Assembly (NCBI GenBank): GCA_038496445.1
Contig: JALMLS010000420.1
Span: 708,880-772,879, forward strand
Length of the DNA stretch: 64,000 nucleotides
Source: Trichosphaerium sp. ATCC 40318
Taxonomy: Eukaryota > Discosea > Flabellinia > Trichosidae
Direction of reading: 5' to 3'
Part shown: one piece after another, positions 1 to 11,611 of the stretch
Position numbering within the stretch: the stretch's first letter is position 1
How the letters are laid out: each line of letters starts with the position of its first letter
Position numbers and translations under genes: made by a program
Notes under the pieces: generated by a model
Database searches by the model: none
Told to the model about the DNA's origin: nothing
The model's input: only the letters and a program-made list of their open reading frames with translations

Positions 1-203
1 GATATGGCGCTTAGTGAGGTTGATGCATGCAGTTATAGTAATGGAAGAAGAAAAAAAGGAGAAACAGCATGTGCGATACATTTGTTGTTTATTGAAATTG
101 TTTTTTAAATGACCTTTTTTTTTTGTTTGGCGTTGTGTACTTAAATAAGCTCTTTAAGAAATTAATAAACTCATCCATTACGTAGCTTGCAGATGAGTAC
201 GAG

Positions 204-386
204 ATGAGTCTCCTCAGAGAAAAAATCAGAAAATTACAAGACAAAAAACACAAACTAAGAAAAAACAACAGCGAATTAAAATCAAAGCTATCAGAATCAG
301 TAACAGTCGAGTCCGAAGATGACGAAGCAGAAGAACAATCTGAACAAAAAATCCCAAAAGTAATTGACATTGAATACGTATCATAA
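204..386 (+). CDS. possible short coiled-coil protein or last exon
   Basis: This open frame encodes 60 residues. The first half is highly charged and heptad-like (many Lys, Arg, Leu and Glu) and the second half is acidic (VESEDDEAEEQ). The frame stays open upstream to about 186, and a possible splice acceptor (ttgcag) ends at 192. It may therefore be the 3' exon of a gene whose beginning lies near or beyond the left edge. I recognise no family. It could be spurious, although its composition is more protein-like than the antisense frames around it. Confidence 0.25.
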   Translation: MSLLREKIRKLQDKKHKLRKNNSELKSKLSESVTVESEDDEAEEQSEQKIPKVIDIEYVS

Positions 387-1045
387 AAACCTGATGTAGT
401 GATAATAAAGACGGACGCACTGGGAGTTAGAATGTTTGTATTTTTCATTTCTAAGCGCAGGTAATACTCGAGGTACTTTATCTAGGTGTAGTGTGGGCAA
501 TGTCAGATAATACAGACGATCGCTTGTGGAATTAGCCGTGGCAGAAAAGAAGACTGAATAGAAATAACAGAAATGAGGGATACTAACAATTTATAACGCT
601 TACAGCGTACAATTTGGTTTTTTAATGCAAATTATTTTATTGAGATGCAATTATAGCTCCACAGGCGAATTTTACGCGTGGAAATGCGCAAAATGGAACT
701 AAAACCCTCGCTTATGAATTTTTCCCGAAGTGCGATACACAGTACGTTGTCGTGTAAAGTGCACTTCACAAACCCCAGGTAAATAGCTCATAGACTTACA
801 TGTACTTAGACACAAGAGTGTGGAAGGTGTAATTTTGACTCTTATAGACTTGGAGAATTTGCAAGCGAAAAGTCCAAATTCCATCTCCAAACGTCTGTAG
901 TGCATCAATGAAAACCAACGGCCGTAAAAGCTATTTGCTGGCATAGTTTGTAAAGGTTATGAACAACCGTGCCAAACAACTTAAAAACAAGAGTATTAAG
1001 CCTATTAAGCTTGTTTGGTGACATTTACTACCAACACGAGACAAA
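387..1045. other. intergenic, no gene seen
   Basis: I see no convincing coding frame here. The minus-strand frames in 699-1161 show no domain-like sequence, and the second overlaps the lipase signal-peptide exon. The stretch directly before 1046 is presumably the lipase promoter and 5' leader. Confidence 0.5.
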
Positions 1046-2402
1046 ATGATGCAGTATATGCTTATAATAGCGTTGGCATTGTGTATAGGCAAAACAATGG
1101 CGTCATGTTCCGAATTTGCGCATTGCAAGTCGTGCGCCAACGCCTCTTCGTGGATTAGCAACTGTAGGTGGTGTCCTAAGGACCAACGTTGTCACGCTTA
1201 CGGCTCCCTTTTGAACACTTGTTCAGAAGATGAAAATATCAAAAACCCGATGTACTGCCCGCCAGGTACGACACCACGTGCTCGATTTATCTTCATGATC
1301 TTCACAATCTTTTTTCGGTTTTTTTTTTTTTTCAACACGAAAATCACTAATATAGTCGCATTTGACTTGCTTTGCAGCTTACTCAGCTCTTCTAGTAAAC
1401 AAGCAAACTGATTTTGATCTCAATATGGCGTATGCTATGCTTGGGTACAGCAATGCCACAAAAGCTGAAGATCCAGCGTTAGCAATACCCAAAACAGCGA
1501 CGCTTCTAGGGAAATGGCTCTTTCCCGCAATAAATACTTCAACATTCGGCTTCATGGCCAAGGACGATAGTCAAAGTCAGATTATACTTGCGTTCCGCGG
1601 TACAGTCGAAATTAAACAACTAATGGAAGAAGTTCTTAACTCTGAAGGCGTACCATACCCTGGTGCTCCATGTACACTAAAAAAAAACCACTTCGATTTG
1701 AGTACTAATTTTTCATTAGCTTTGACAATTCTCAAGTATTTCTATGCTGCTTGGTTTCCATTTGTACAACCAATGAATACCATACTGAAAGAACAGCTAC
1801 AAAAACATTCTAACTATACCGTGCTCGTAACCGGCCACTCACTTGGCGCCGCTATTGCATCGCTAATGGCTTTCGAAATAGCCAGAGCGAAGATTGCAAC
1901 TCCTGTGTTGTACACTTTCGGACAACCTAGAACAGGTAGCATGGAATACGCCGATGCTCATAACAAAGCTGTACCGCAGTCATATAGGGTGGTAAACAAC
2001 AGAGATCCTGTACCACATTTGAATTTGTGCGTACCAAGCGCAACGGAAAAAAAGTGTAAATTTACACTCACTTCATGGAGCCCTTGGTACGAGACTTACC
2101 TCCAAACTTTATCCTTTTTACGTTATGTTAGGCATCACGGGACTGAGATGTTCTTTGGCGCAGGAGAATATAAAAATCAAGTCATGTGTGGATATAGAGA
2201 GTGTACACGACAACCCTTTGGAGAAGACCATTCTTGTGCTGATGGTTTTATAAACTTACCTACTGCCATATTCGCTCCTGGAGTTAGTAAATTAAAACGG
2301 ATAGTTCTTATTTCTGTATGGGCTGTAGAGCTTGTTGAACAACATACAATAGAATACTGGAAAGCACTGTCAGATGGATATTGCGGAGTCAACGCACAAT
2401 AA
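1046..2402 (+). CDS. secreted class-3 lipase with N-terminal Cys-rich (PSI-like) module
   Basis: This is a two-exon gene (1046-1265 and 1378-2402, with a 112-nt intron ending in tttgcag) encoding 414 aa. The first ~20 residues form a signal peptide. A Cys-rich segment follows (C-x5-C-x2-C...W..C.WC), resembling the PSI module seen before some protist and fungal lipases. The alpha/beta-hydrolase core carries the nucleophile elbow GHSLGA. The candidate catalytic Asp lies in NNRDPVPH and the His in RHHGTEMF, so the triad of a triacylglycerol lipase (Pfam Lipase_3) looks complete. The likely role is extracellular or vacuolar lipid digestion. Several Asn-x-Ser/Thr sites support secretion. An AATAAA overlaps the stop codon. 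The family call is firm, the substrate is not. Confidence 0.9.
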
Positions 2403-2565
2403 AGATATTTTATATTTTATTACCAAACGCTTTTTCTGTTATGAATTATCTTTACCAGGAGTGCTGAATAAATTGTTTTTACTACTTGGCAGTTTTTTTG
2501 GACCAAGAAAATTGTACGATTGAATCAAATGCTCCAAAAAAAAACCGTTTAGATTACATAACTAC

Positions 2566-2850
2566 ATGAAACGCGTAAAGTCACAGCCAGCTTCAAAGAA
2601 AAGGAACAACAACGCCATTCTACTAGGAGCGATTGTTTTTCCTATTGAAATTATTGTGATTATTCTACAATACGCTCCAATCGATGCACTAATCCATGTT
2701 ATGATCACGTGCAAGCTACAAAGAATACTGTAAGGCAATCTATTTTAAAACAATTATTATGTGGCAATGACACATGAAGGGTTTAAAGCAATTGCAGGTG
2801 TTCATGGAATTCCCATTGATCAAAGCGCTGGGTGGTGTTCATGTTTGACA
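2566..2850 (+). pseudogene. remnant of an F-box/GVH-type LRR gene
   Basis: A 55-codon frame (2566-2733) carries an F-box-like helix pattern (FPIEIIVIILQYAP...), matching the N-terminus of the family members at 34839 and 39460. Directly downstream, 2767-2810 encodes a single LRR unit (THEGFKAIAGVHGI), which parallels the TDEGIKALAGVHTI units of the intact genes. A second unit fragment (KALGGVH) follows in another frame near 2824-2838. The F-box frame is closed by a stop before the repeat. I read this as a deleted, frameshifted family copy. There is no sign that it makes a protein. Confidence 0.6.
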
Positions 2851-2914
2851 GTCAACAAACAATCGGTGGGCATGATGAAAATAGAAACACAATTTTATTA
2901 CAATGAGTTACACT

Positions 2915-3510
2915 TCAAGATCCCCAGTAGAAAGGCATAAATACAGAATCAGAGTTCTGTCCCAGAGATGTCTCGGCAAGAGCCACGCCAGTGGCAGCGA
3001 GCCTGTCACCAAATTTTCCAAAGACAGTCTGTGAAGTCGCTAAAACATAGTTTAGGATTTGTAAGTCTTGCTCTAGGAAGTACCTGGTAGGAGTTGGTTC
3101 CAACCGCCTCCACCCATGAGGTGAAGTTCGAAATGAAGCTTAGAGGATCCGGAGCTATCACAGTTTGCCGATGCACCGTCGTAGTAGTAGACAGTGTTCA
3201 TTATACAATTGTTGTAATGCATTCTGCTGATGGTGATACTTTTAAATTGACTTTTTGGATTTGCCAACCCATTAACAAAGTCGATAATATGCTCACCAGC
3301 TTGTTTCCATGTTGTAGATGACTCTAAGAGACTGTAAGAAGCGTTTGATACGTGTTGGGCGTTATTTTTAGATAACCTTTCTGTACCTTCGTAAAACACT
3401 TTGCATAGTAGTTTACGCTCCTCCGGAGCTTTTTTGGTTGGTTTCGAGTTAATTGTAATGTTGTATGTTCCTGGTTGTTGTAGTACGATTGTTTGTTTTG
3501 CTTCTGCCAT
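2915..3510 (-). CDS. uncharacterised 183-aa protein
   Basis: There are two exons on the minus strand (3084-3510 and 2915-3039) joined across a 44-nt intron with donor gtactt and acceptor gttttag. The exon sum is 552 nt and the frame is open. The protein starts MAEAKQTIVLQQPG and has alternating hydrophobic and polar residues, suggesting a beta-rich fold. It has a glycine run (MGGGGW) near residue 131 and no signal peptide or membrane segment. I do not recognise the family. Choosing the acceptor at 3040 rather than the next AG restores the frame that the downstream exon clearly uses. Confidence 0.6.
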
Positions 3511-5021
3511 TTTGCTTGCTTGTTGTTGTTGGTTTGTTTCTTTACACTTGTGTAAATTTGTGTAAACCTTTCACTGAACCTAGTTAACCACAATTTTTCT
3601 TATTTGAACTGTTTGCAAGGATCTTGTACTGTTGTCAAATTTCGCTCAAATCCTGCGACTCTATCTGTCTGTCTTTTAGGAAGGTGGTTAGTTCTACGCA
3701 CCAAGTAATGCACTTCTTAGGAACCCTTCATTAAAATCGAGTCACCCAAGGTAGAGATGTTAACGAAGCGGTTCAGCTTGTAGCGACTTGTTGGCGTGTA
3801 AGCAGTTTAGACCCATGGCGAAGCCGTTAACATGGAAAAAAAGAGGATTGAGATGAAGAAATTAGTTTCGTTTCTTAGGTTTGTTTTATGCATTTTTTGT
3901 TAAACTGTTTTTCCCACAGTCGTTTAACTTCTGTATTGCTTTTTTGAGCGTAGAAAATGTTGTTCGACATTGTGTCACATAAAGTGCCTCAGTTTTTTAG
4001 GTAGTTTCCGGAAAAATGTGCGAAATAAGTGAGTTGCTCGTATTCACAGTTTGAGAATAAAAACCGAATTTTTGAAGTTTAAGACTTGAGACCGAAACAG
4101 CCAGTGAAAATGGGGACTGTTACAAAAACAGATTCGTTATCCCTCTACCCCAAGGAACAGCATCAGTTATCTTGTTACTTTCTTTTGTGAAAATGATAGA
4201 TTGTATAATTGCATACTTTTGTAAAGATTTTCGAAGGCCAGAAATAAAAATGTCGACTCTGTGTTGCTGTCAGTGCCTCAGAGCGAAGGCTACAAAGTAT
4301 ACTATCAGTGCCTCTAATCTGCTTGGAAGTACTTAGTCTTCGTATGTTCGAAGGTGGTGTCGTTTATTCGTACCGAGTACATAAACAAGCCTACCTTCCA
4401 CTTAGATATAGTTTGGGTATAAACACCTCGGTACGTTTGACAACTTGAACACTTTGAACTGCAGTGTATTCACATGTGAATAACGGAACAAAACTTGCGA
4501 AAATCTAATCATACAGAATGTAACCATTACCTTACTGACAATATTAAAATATCGTAAAAAAATCCTTGTTTTTGTGCCTGTGTTGAACATTCGGGTTTTT
4601 TGAAATGCCGAAGCAAACCTATCGTTAGTTACCAAACAAAAGCTTTGTTTCATGATGTAACTTTATGAAGACTATTCGTTGGTTTTATCTTTTGGCATGT
4701 TGGGAACAGTTAGCGCGACATATTGCAGAAATACCTGCCACTGACGATCTACAGATGTTTATACGTATCTAGGAAAAGATACTAGCGCGTATCACGTGCT
4801 TGAAGCATTCGCTGCGTAAACCACGCATGTGATAACCATGTTGATGCTGCACTTCGTTGTAGTAATCTTTGTACTCGCTGTACTAGCGCACCAGTAAAGC
4901 GCTTTGGCGCTCCTAGCGTATTTGCTGTAAATAGTAAGAGCTAGCGCTATTGTTACACATTCCAAGTACACATAGCATCTTTCAGTTTAGTCAAGACATT
5001 AAAACAGCGAAACAATACAAC
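3511..5021. other. long intergenic region
   Basis: I find no supported gene. The minus frame at 4402-4653 has no domain-like features. The last 250 bases carry several short inverted motifs, including CACGTG at 4793 and repeated tagcgct/agcgct stretches, and probably act as the promoter region of the cellulase gene. Confidence 0.45.
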
Positions 5022-7109
5022 ATGCGCACCTCAACACTATTGTACAACGCTCCACGTTTTTTACCATGTAACACCATTTTAGGTTGTGCTTGGTGTTGTT
5101 TTTCGCAATCGCCGCATGTGGCAGGCTCCAATACTATGGTATGTTGCTATACTACGCATTTTCATGTTGTTCTGACTTATTGTAGGGGTAAACTACGCTG
5201 GAGCTGGTAATATTTTTTCGCCGTTTTATCACGTGTGATAACGAACTAAATCGCTTTAGAATTCGGCCATGGTTCTTTCTGGCCTAGAGCAAGTACTGTA
5301 GACTATTTTAGGAGCAAGGTACTGTTGACACAAGCCTCAATAGGGCCACGCTTACATAAGCCATTAACGCTAATGTCTGTTAGCAATTATGCACTTTCCG
5401 TCTTCCTTTCTTGTGGCAACGGCTTCAACAACCAAGTGATTTCAGCGTAAGATTTGGAGAATCAGGTTATTGGAACTCGTTACAATCTGCTGTAACGATG
5501 ATAACAAACAAAGGATCATATGTAATCATTGATCCTCATAACTAGTACGTAGCAGTCTTTTTTTCGTTTTTTTTGTGTGCACTGTTTTTTTTACTGTAGT
5601 TCATGCGTTGTATTAATTTCGCGCTAGCGCTCGTTACACCTCCAACAAAAATTGTGAGGGTCCTTGGTGTGGTAGTGTTCTTGGTTCCGGTCAAGCATCT
5701 GCCGACGATTTTATTGGAATGTGGAGACTCTTTGCTGATAAGTACAAGAATAACGGCAGAGTAATCTTTGTACGTACAGATTGAGACCTGTGTACTATCT
5801 TCGCTTACCTGTACTACAGGGCCTGATGAATGAACCTCACGACTTGGGTGGTCTTGGTACCCGGGGTTGGAGAGATATTGCTCAGAGAACAATAAACGCA
5901 ATCAGACAAAGAGGTGAGTAATCATGTTCTCTGTTATGTTACAATATTAACTCTTCGAAGGCGCTAACAATCTCATACTTGTTCCTGGTAATCACTGGAC
6001 TGGCGCTCACTCTTGGATCAGCAGCGAGTGCGTTGAATATTACTCTAAGATAAGCGTACTGACGATCATACAATAGCAATGACAATAACTTTGGAAGTAT
6101 TACTGATCCTGCAAATAACTTCGCAATTGAAGTTCATAACTACTTTGACGGTGACCACTCTGGTACTTCTTCAGGATGCTCTTGTACGATTGATGATTTT
6201 ACTACCCTCAGACTTATCCATACTATAGCGAATTGCGCAAGCCAATTGAGCTCCTTTACAACCTGGGCAAGAAACAGAGGTTACAAAGCTTTCTTGGCCG
6301 AATTTGGCGGTGGAAGAAACAGTGGTTGCTCAACATGTATCAGACAAGTTCTTGAGTACGTAATTTGTGTTTGTTTTTAGACTTCTATCGCCAAAACTAA
6401 ATGTTGCTGCAGCCATATGGAATCGAACAGCAATGTTTGGATCGGTTGGACTTGGTGGGCAGCAGGAGAAGAATGGCAAGATGACTACCTATTCAACTTA
6501 CAACCTGTAAATGGAGACAGACAACAACTACCTTGGTTGACACGTGTCGCTTCATGCAGCGGTGGTAGCGGTGGTAAGTACTACATTTTTCTTCATAGCC
6601 TTTTCTAACTTTTATTAGGTCCACCACCTCCTCCTCCTCCTCCTCCTCCTCCACCACCACCTCCTCCACCACCATCGAGTGGTACTTTCACACTTCGTAA
6701 AGGGAACGGTCAGAGTCATGCCCTTGACGCTGGTCCAAATAATGTCAACAATGAGAACGTTAAACTGTGGAGGCACAATATTTACAACCCTTACCAGCAG
6801 TTTGTTGAAATAAATCGTGGAGGCGGTTTTTACTCATACAGAAAGATGAACACAAACTTTTGTTTGGATGGTGGCAATGGCGGTAGAAACGGACAAAACG
6901 TCAAAGTGTACAATTGCAACAGTGGAAACCGAAACCAACACTGGCAAAAAATCAACGTTGGAGGCGGAAAATTCAGACTTCAGAAGCGTAACTCTCCTGG
7001 ATTCTCTATTGATGGAGGTACTGGTGTTTCTAATAACCAGAATGTTAAATTATGGGCATCTAGTAACTCTAATGGAAACCAACAATGGGTGTTCACAAGT
7101 GTTCCTTAA
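5022..7109 (+). CDS. secreted GH5 endoglucanase with poly-Pro linker and ricin-B/CBM13 domain
   Basis: Eleven exons sum to 1551 nt (516 aa): 5022-5041, 5083-5138, 5186-5206, 5260-5318, 5384-5544, 5628-5769, 5820-5913, 5961-6027, 6077-6355, 6413-6573, 6619-7109. The first ~20 residues are a signal peptide. The GH5 barrel shows GVNYAGAEFG, TFRLPFLWQRL, YVIIDPHNY, the acid/base Glu in GLMNEPHD, the nucleophile Glu in FLAEFGGG and the WIGWTWWAAG strand. After residue ~355 a run of prolines links to a lectin domain with QxW-type repeats (NRNQHW, GNQQWVF), typical of ricin-B/CBM13 carbohydrate binding. The likely function is extracellular breakdown of beta-1,4-glucans. All splice phases agree. The first exon is only 20 nt and rests on the restored signal peptide. 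Confidence 0.92.
6623..6675 (+). repeat. CCT/CCA microsatellite encoding poly-proline linker
   Basis: A triplet run of CCA and CCT within exon 11 of the cellulase gene encodes an uninterrupted proline linker between the catalytic and lectin domains. Such runs vary in length by slippage, so linker length may differ between strains. Confidence 0.85.
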
Positions 7110-7381
7110 AAACAAAATAAATTCAACCATTTGCAACAATACAATTCCGCTTATACAATTATCTTGTTCTACTTGTCCTATAACTTATACTTTATAAACA
7201 AAGGATTGTGGGGTTTTTTGTAGTCTGTGGTTTGGTCAATGTTGTCAAACTGGCTTCTTGTTTATTTCCTACTTGTTCAAAATCGTAAAATGGTTCACGT
7301 GGCAAATTATTTGGGTATTTTTTTTTGGAACAAGTCGAAATTTGACCATACTAAATAAACTAAATCAAGCTTGTGGCCACA

Positions 7382-8642
7382 ATGTGCAGCTTACCCAAAG
7401 TCGCTCGAACTTTTGGCCGTGTTCACCCTATGGCGGAAAAACTAAAGTACATGTGTGGCACATGGCAAGGGGACGGCTCTGGTGCGTATTTAGCGGTAAT
7501 TTAGCGTTTATAAGTGTATTGTAGGGTTTTATCCAACGATTAAACCGTTTACTTACAGCGAAACGACAAAGTACGTGCGTTTACTTCAGTAACGTTACTT
7601 ACAGCGACAGAATAGATAGTGTGCCGTCTAAACCAATTTTGACTTACAATCAAGTAACGCGCAATAAGAAAGGTACACCTATCCCCAGCGACAAGTACTG
7701 GAGCGTAATTAGTCGAAATAATCATTCTTAAATCCTGTATTTTTAAAACAGCGTCAGGGGAGATAGCACATTGCGAATCAGGGTTTATTAGGATAGTAGA
7801 AGAGCTGGACGATGATAACCATGGCGTTAAAGCCGAATTAGTACTTGCAGATAATACAGGTTTGTTGAAAAGTAACAAACTGACTGAAGACGCTAATATG
7901 CCAATACAGGGTATACTTCCATATACTCAGGTACTTCTAAGCGTACAGACACTGGTTATAAATCATTTTGGTCGACCGTTAACGTGTCAAAACCGCCATC
8001 AAACAAGAAATATGTCAGGTAGTTCATGTCACCCTTAACAAGAATTAACCATGTGTATCAGGCAACTGACTCGTGAGTTACTTTTCAACGACAACCAACT
8101 GAACTACACAATGCGGATGGCCACAGACCAAGTACGCTATAGAGCGTAGAAAAGAACTCACTGCTTACTTCTTAGGTTACTCTGCAAGATCACCTCACAG
8201 CGACTCTTCAGCTACAAGAAAGTGATAAATCGCTATACAAAGAAGTCACAGTACAAGAAACAGAGCAAAACCAGGTAATCATTTGCAATACCTTTCGCCT
8301 ACTTACCGAAATGTTAAAGGCAGACTACGCAGTAATAGACGTAAGGGAGCCAGATGAGTTGGAGAGCTCTGGAGAAATGCCTCACGCAGCAAATTTACCT
8401 CTAGGATATGTTCTCGGTCCTAACGGAAGAAAGGATGCTTACATTCAGAACTTACCCAAACATAGACCCGTGCTTGTTGTTTGTCGTGCTGGTATAAGAG
8501 CCAGACTAGCTGCAGAACAAATAGCTGGGGTACGTGTAGTTGATATAAAAAGACGTTTAATTGTCTGTAATAGTGGGGATTTGGTAATGTAGATGTTCTC
8601 AAAGGAGGTTACATTGCGTGGAAGAAGCATCAAAAGAGATAA
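7382..8642 (+). CDS. nitrobindin-rhodanese fusion protein
   Basis: Nine exons sum to 879 nt (292 aa): 7382-7481, 7525-7570, 7605-7672, 7752-7859, 7910-8018, 8062-8131, 8176-8274, 8320-8529, 8574-8642. Residues ~20-180 match the nitrobindin (THAP4 C-terminal, DUF1794) beta-barrel: MCGTWQGDGSG, FYPTIKPF, CESGFIRI, TRELLFNDNQLNY, and LQDHLTAT, whose His corresponds to the conserved C-terminal His that I take as the haem ligand. The last ~95 residues form a rhodanese domain (VIDVREPDEL, active loop VVCRAGIRA with the catalytic Cys, LKGGYIAWKKH). Nitrobindins bind haem and react with NO or peroxynitrite, and rhodaneses move sulfane sulfur. The fusion suggests reactive nitrogen/sulfur handling, which is inference. 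There is no targeting peptide. The intron at 7673-7751 was chosen to restore family sequence. Confidence 0.85.
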
Positions 8643-8836
8643 TCTCTCGCGAATGTCTTGGCAATCACTGCAATTAGATATACATTATAATCATAAACGG
8701 CAATACATTCAATACGTCACATGGCGCTCAGAAAGGAAAAAAAAGACAAATCTTGACCGCTGTTTTTTTTTCAATAGCGCGGAACCTTACAATTGTACAA
8801 ATAATACATCGTCTACGCGCGTAGTACAGTTTATCT

Positions 8837-10045
8837 ATGCTTTCGGAATTAATACTCCTTTGTTGTATCACGTCATTCTCTATCTTTTCGTGTTGTATGG
8901 TACAGTCTTTAAACAACCCTTTTTTTGATGTTTTGCATTTTATGGATGTTTTACAGTTTTTTTCAGAATTGGAGTGTTTGTCGAATAATCACGTGGTTTT
9001 ATAGGCATGCGATGTACCGAATAACATTGAAACACATTGTGCAGATGGTAGAAGTGTATTTGATTGTCCTGTAGGTAGTAGAATAGATTTACGAGGAACT
9101 AAACTATCTGTAACGTCTACAAGTGCGTAAAAGGAAAAAACGGTAAAAATCACGTGATTAATTTCTTTTTAACTAGCGGATATGCCTGATGCGTTTCTCC
9201 GTGATGAACAGATATGGATAGATGATACCAGTAGTATACGTTTCACTTACTGTCCAGTGTGGGAATCAATATTTGTAATTTACTTTGGGCCTGTACATAA
9301 TCAAGATCACATTACACTTTTTAGTGTCCCAGACAATTGCACTATCAGCAGCGACGGCCTTAATGTTATGATGATTAATGATGATGAAATAGGTGGTTGT
9401 AGTATCGGCTGTTCTGTTGCTAGTACGTATATCACTGTTTGTTTCGATCAGTTCGTCCAACATGTTAATTTCTGCTTAGGTTCTAATATCGCTAGTGGTT
9501 TTTTTGACTTTGAAAATGATGATTGCAATAAACACAACTTACTCGCAAGGATATTACCTACAGTTATCATAATAGTTGCTTTAATAGCACTAATAACATG
9601 TATAATTGTTTCTTGTTGTGTTAAATCTATAAGAAGACGAGTACGGAGACTTGTGTCTTTAAGTTTTTTGTTGAAGTAAAAAACTAACAAAATAAATCAG
9701 ATTTTCTCGTATGAAGATGACAAGCAACCGGACTCTGACAAAGGTTATTACCCTAGCAATACTCCATTTTCTAAGCAACTATAGATTCTGAAGATCCACC
9801 AGTCTCAGAGTATTCCGAAAGCGAAGACGAGCCGACACCTGCTGTTTCTTTGGTAATCTTTTTTTGTGTTTATTTTATAAACTTCTTAATTACTTTTATA
9901 GAACCCTCTGCAGATTGCCTTGGCATCTGAACTGAAAGAAAAAACAAAAACGATAGAATTAGGTACAATGAAAGACGCTGAGAAGAGCGTGGAATCAAAA
10001 GACGAAGAGAACACAAGTGTTGAAACTGTTAGCCAAACATTGTAA
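8837..10045 (+). CDS. type I membrane protein with Cys-containing ectodomain
   Basis: Six exons sum to 900 nt (299 aa): 8837-8899, 9005-9122, 9177-9640, 9701-9743, 9785-9852, 9902-10045. The first ~20 residues form a signal peptide. An ectodomain of ~165 residues with scattered Cys pairs follows, then one membrane span (VIIIVALIALITCIIVSCC) and a basic stop-transfer. The cytoplasmic tail is acidic and Ser/Glu-rich. No known domain is recognisable. The architecture resembles a small surface receptor or adhesin. Exons 1 and 4-6 are supported by phase only. The introns at 8900-9004 and 9123-9176 each contain a CACGTG. Confidence 0.65.
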
Positions 10046-10491
10046 CTAATTTACTTCAATTTCAACCAATTTTGGTCAGTTTCTTGTGTATATAGGTGGG
10101 CAATAAAACAACTGAATCAATAATAAGGAGCGAGAAGTTGAGCAAACCGTTATTCAATACTTTAAATGCAGGTTAGCTTGTACCTTTGACAGCTGTTTCC
10201 TAATCTCGGACATAATTTTGCCAAAAAATATCAGGTATTGCAATCTGGAGAGAAAGAAAGTACAGAATCAGTGAAACATGGATTCTTTTTTACAAGTCTA
10301 TGGTGACGCTCAATACGTTATCAATGGCATCAAGAGTTACCAAGATTAAAATAGTCGAAACAGCCTCAGGAAATCACAAATTTCTAACTACCCGTTGCTG
10401 GAAAAAAACAAATAAACATCACGAAACTAAAAGCCAGCTATGAGTAAAGAATACAGTAAGGAGACAATACAAACAGTACATGTTATAAAGT
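10046..10491. other. convergent intergenic region
   Basis: This lies between the 3' ends of two convergent genes. It holds AATAAA-like signals near 10102 for the plus-strand gene. No coding frame is supported. Confidence 0.5.
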
Positions 10492-11611
10492 TTAATTCTT
10501 TATTTTTTGTTGTTTTTTTTGTCGTTTTTTTTCGCATTTAAGTGCGTATTGCTTCATTTTCTTTGAAATTTTCTTTGTGTCCTTCGCATTAGCCCAATTT
10601 CTCTTTACAGTTTTTTTGAATTCTTTTGTAGATAGAGCGTTTTTTGTGATAAATGGATGTTTCAGCAACTCTGTAATGTATGATTGATTCTCATGGCTCA
10701 AGCATTGTTCAACAAAAGAGGTGAAGTCCTTATCAAAACCCCAAATGTTACGAAATGTAATCTCAGTTTGCTTTGTAACATAAAAACTTTCGCAGAAAGA
10801 GTCATCGTGAGGTTCCACTGAGGCCATTTCGCCAACTCCAAGTTGCATGGCCATCACGCCAATGGCGTAAATGTCTGTTGATCTGCTATATCCATACAGC
10901 TGGGCATGTGGTGACACAAAACCAGATGTACCAATAAATTGTTTTGTCCTGTTTGATTTTTCTTTGGCGAGTCCAAAATCAGCCAACTGAGGAATAAAGT
11001 CTTTAGTGATCAAAATATTCTCCGCTTTTATATCTCCGTGAGTAATCCCAGATTTATGAAGCTCAAAAGCTGCTTCGAGAGTTGCTTTTACTATTGTAGC
11101 AACCTCATTAATATCTTTAAAGTGACTTAGTTCGGTGGCATCGCAGAGTGCCCTTTGCATGACCAATGAAGCACCGTCATCTTTCTCAATATAACCAACT
11201 GCCGCCATAATATTCTCTGAAGGAACAGCTCGAGATAATGTATACTCATTTTTCTAACAAAAACAGTTAGAACAATAATAAATAAACGTGGAAAAAAAAC
11301 GAAAAATTTTTACACAAAAAGAAAGCCAACAAGTTGACTTAGTGAAAAAAAAAAAATGCTGAAAGCTAAAGACGTACCAGGGTTTCAGTCAGGGCTTCGA
11401 TCTTTTCGTCGCTTTCATCAGTTTTGTTAACGACTTTGATAGCAAGCTTCTCGCCTGTTTTTCTATCTTTGGCCTTGAACACAGTGCCGCAACCGCCAGT
11501 TCCAAGAGGAATAGTAGACGTAACTTTAATGCCAGTTTTCTGAGTCCTGCCGGTAATGCCGTAGAAGAATGATCGTGCACATCTGGAAATCGATTGGATA
11601 AATTGGGCCAT
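10492..11611 (-). CDS. serine/threonine-type protein kinase
   Basis: Two exons on the minus strand (11378-11611 and 10492-11253, 124-nt intron) encode 331 aa. The kinase fold is complete. The glycine loop is GTGGCGTVF, the ATP-anchoring Lys is in AIKVV, and the catalytic loop is HGDIKAENIL, where HGD replaces the usual HRD. DFGLAKEK and a P+1 region (GTSGFVSPH, with SPH in place of APE) are present, as are DIYAIGVMAMQLG and a C-terminal basic tail. Loss of the HRD Arg and of the APE Glu argues against regulation by activation-loop phosphorylation, but Lys, catalytic Asp and DFG remain, so activity is plausible. The substrate is unknown. A related degenerate lobe lies at 13088-13594. Confidence 0.85.

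Noticed and set aside
4950-5210. Open frame of 86 codons overlapping the start of the cellulase gene
   Set aside because: It reads through a 41-nt and a 47-nt intron. Removing these gives a signal peptide joined to the GH5 start instead.
6493-6675. Poly-Glu/Val open frame on the minus strand
   Set aside because: It is the complement of the CCT/CCA microsatellite coding for the proline linker.
9744-9756. A 13-nt GT...AG segment
   Set aside because: It lies within a normal 41-nt intron (9744-9784) that also keeps phase.
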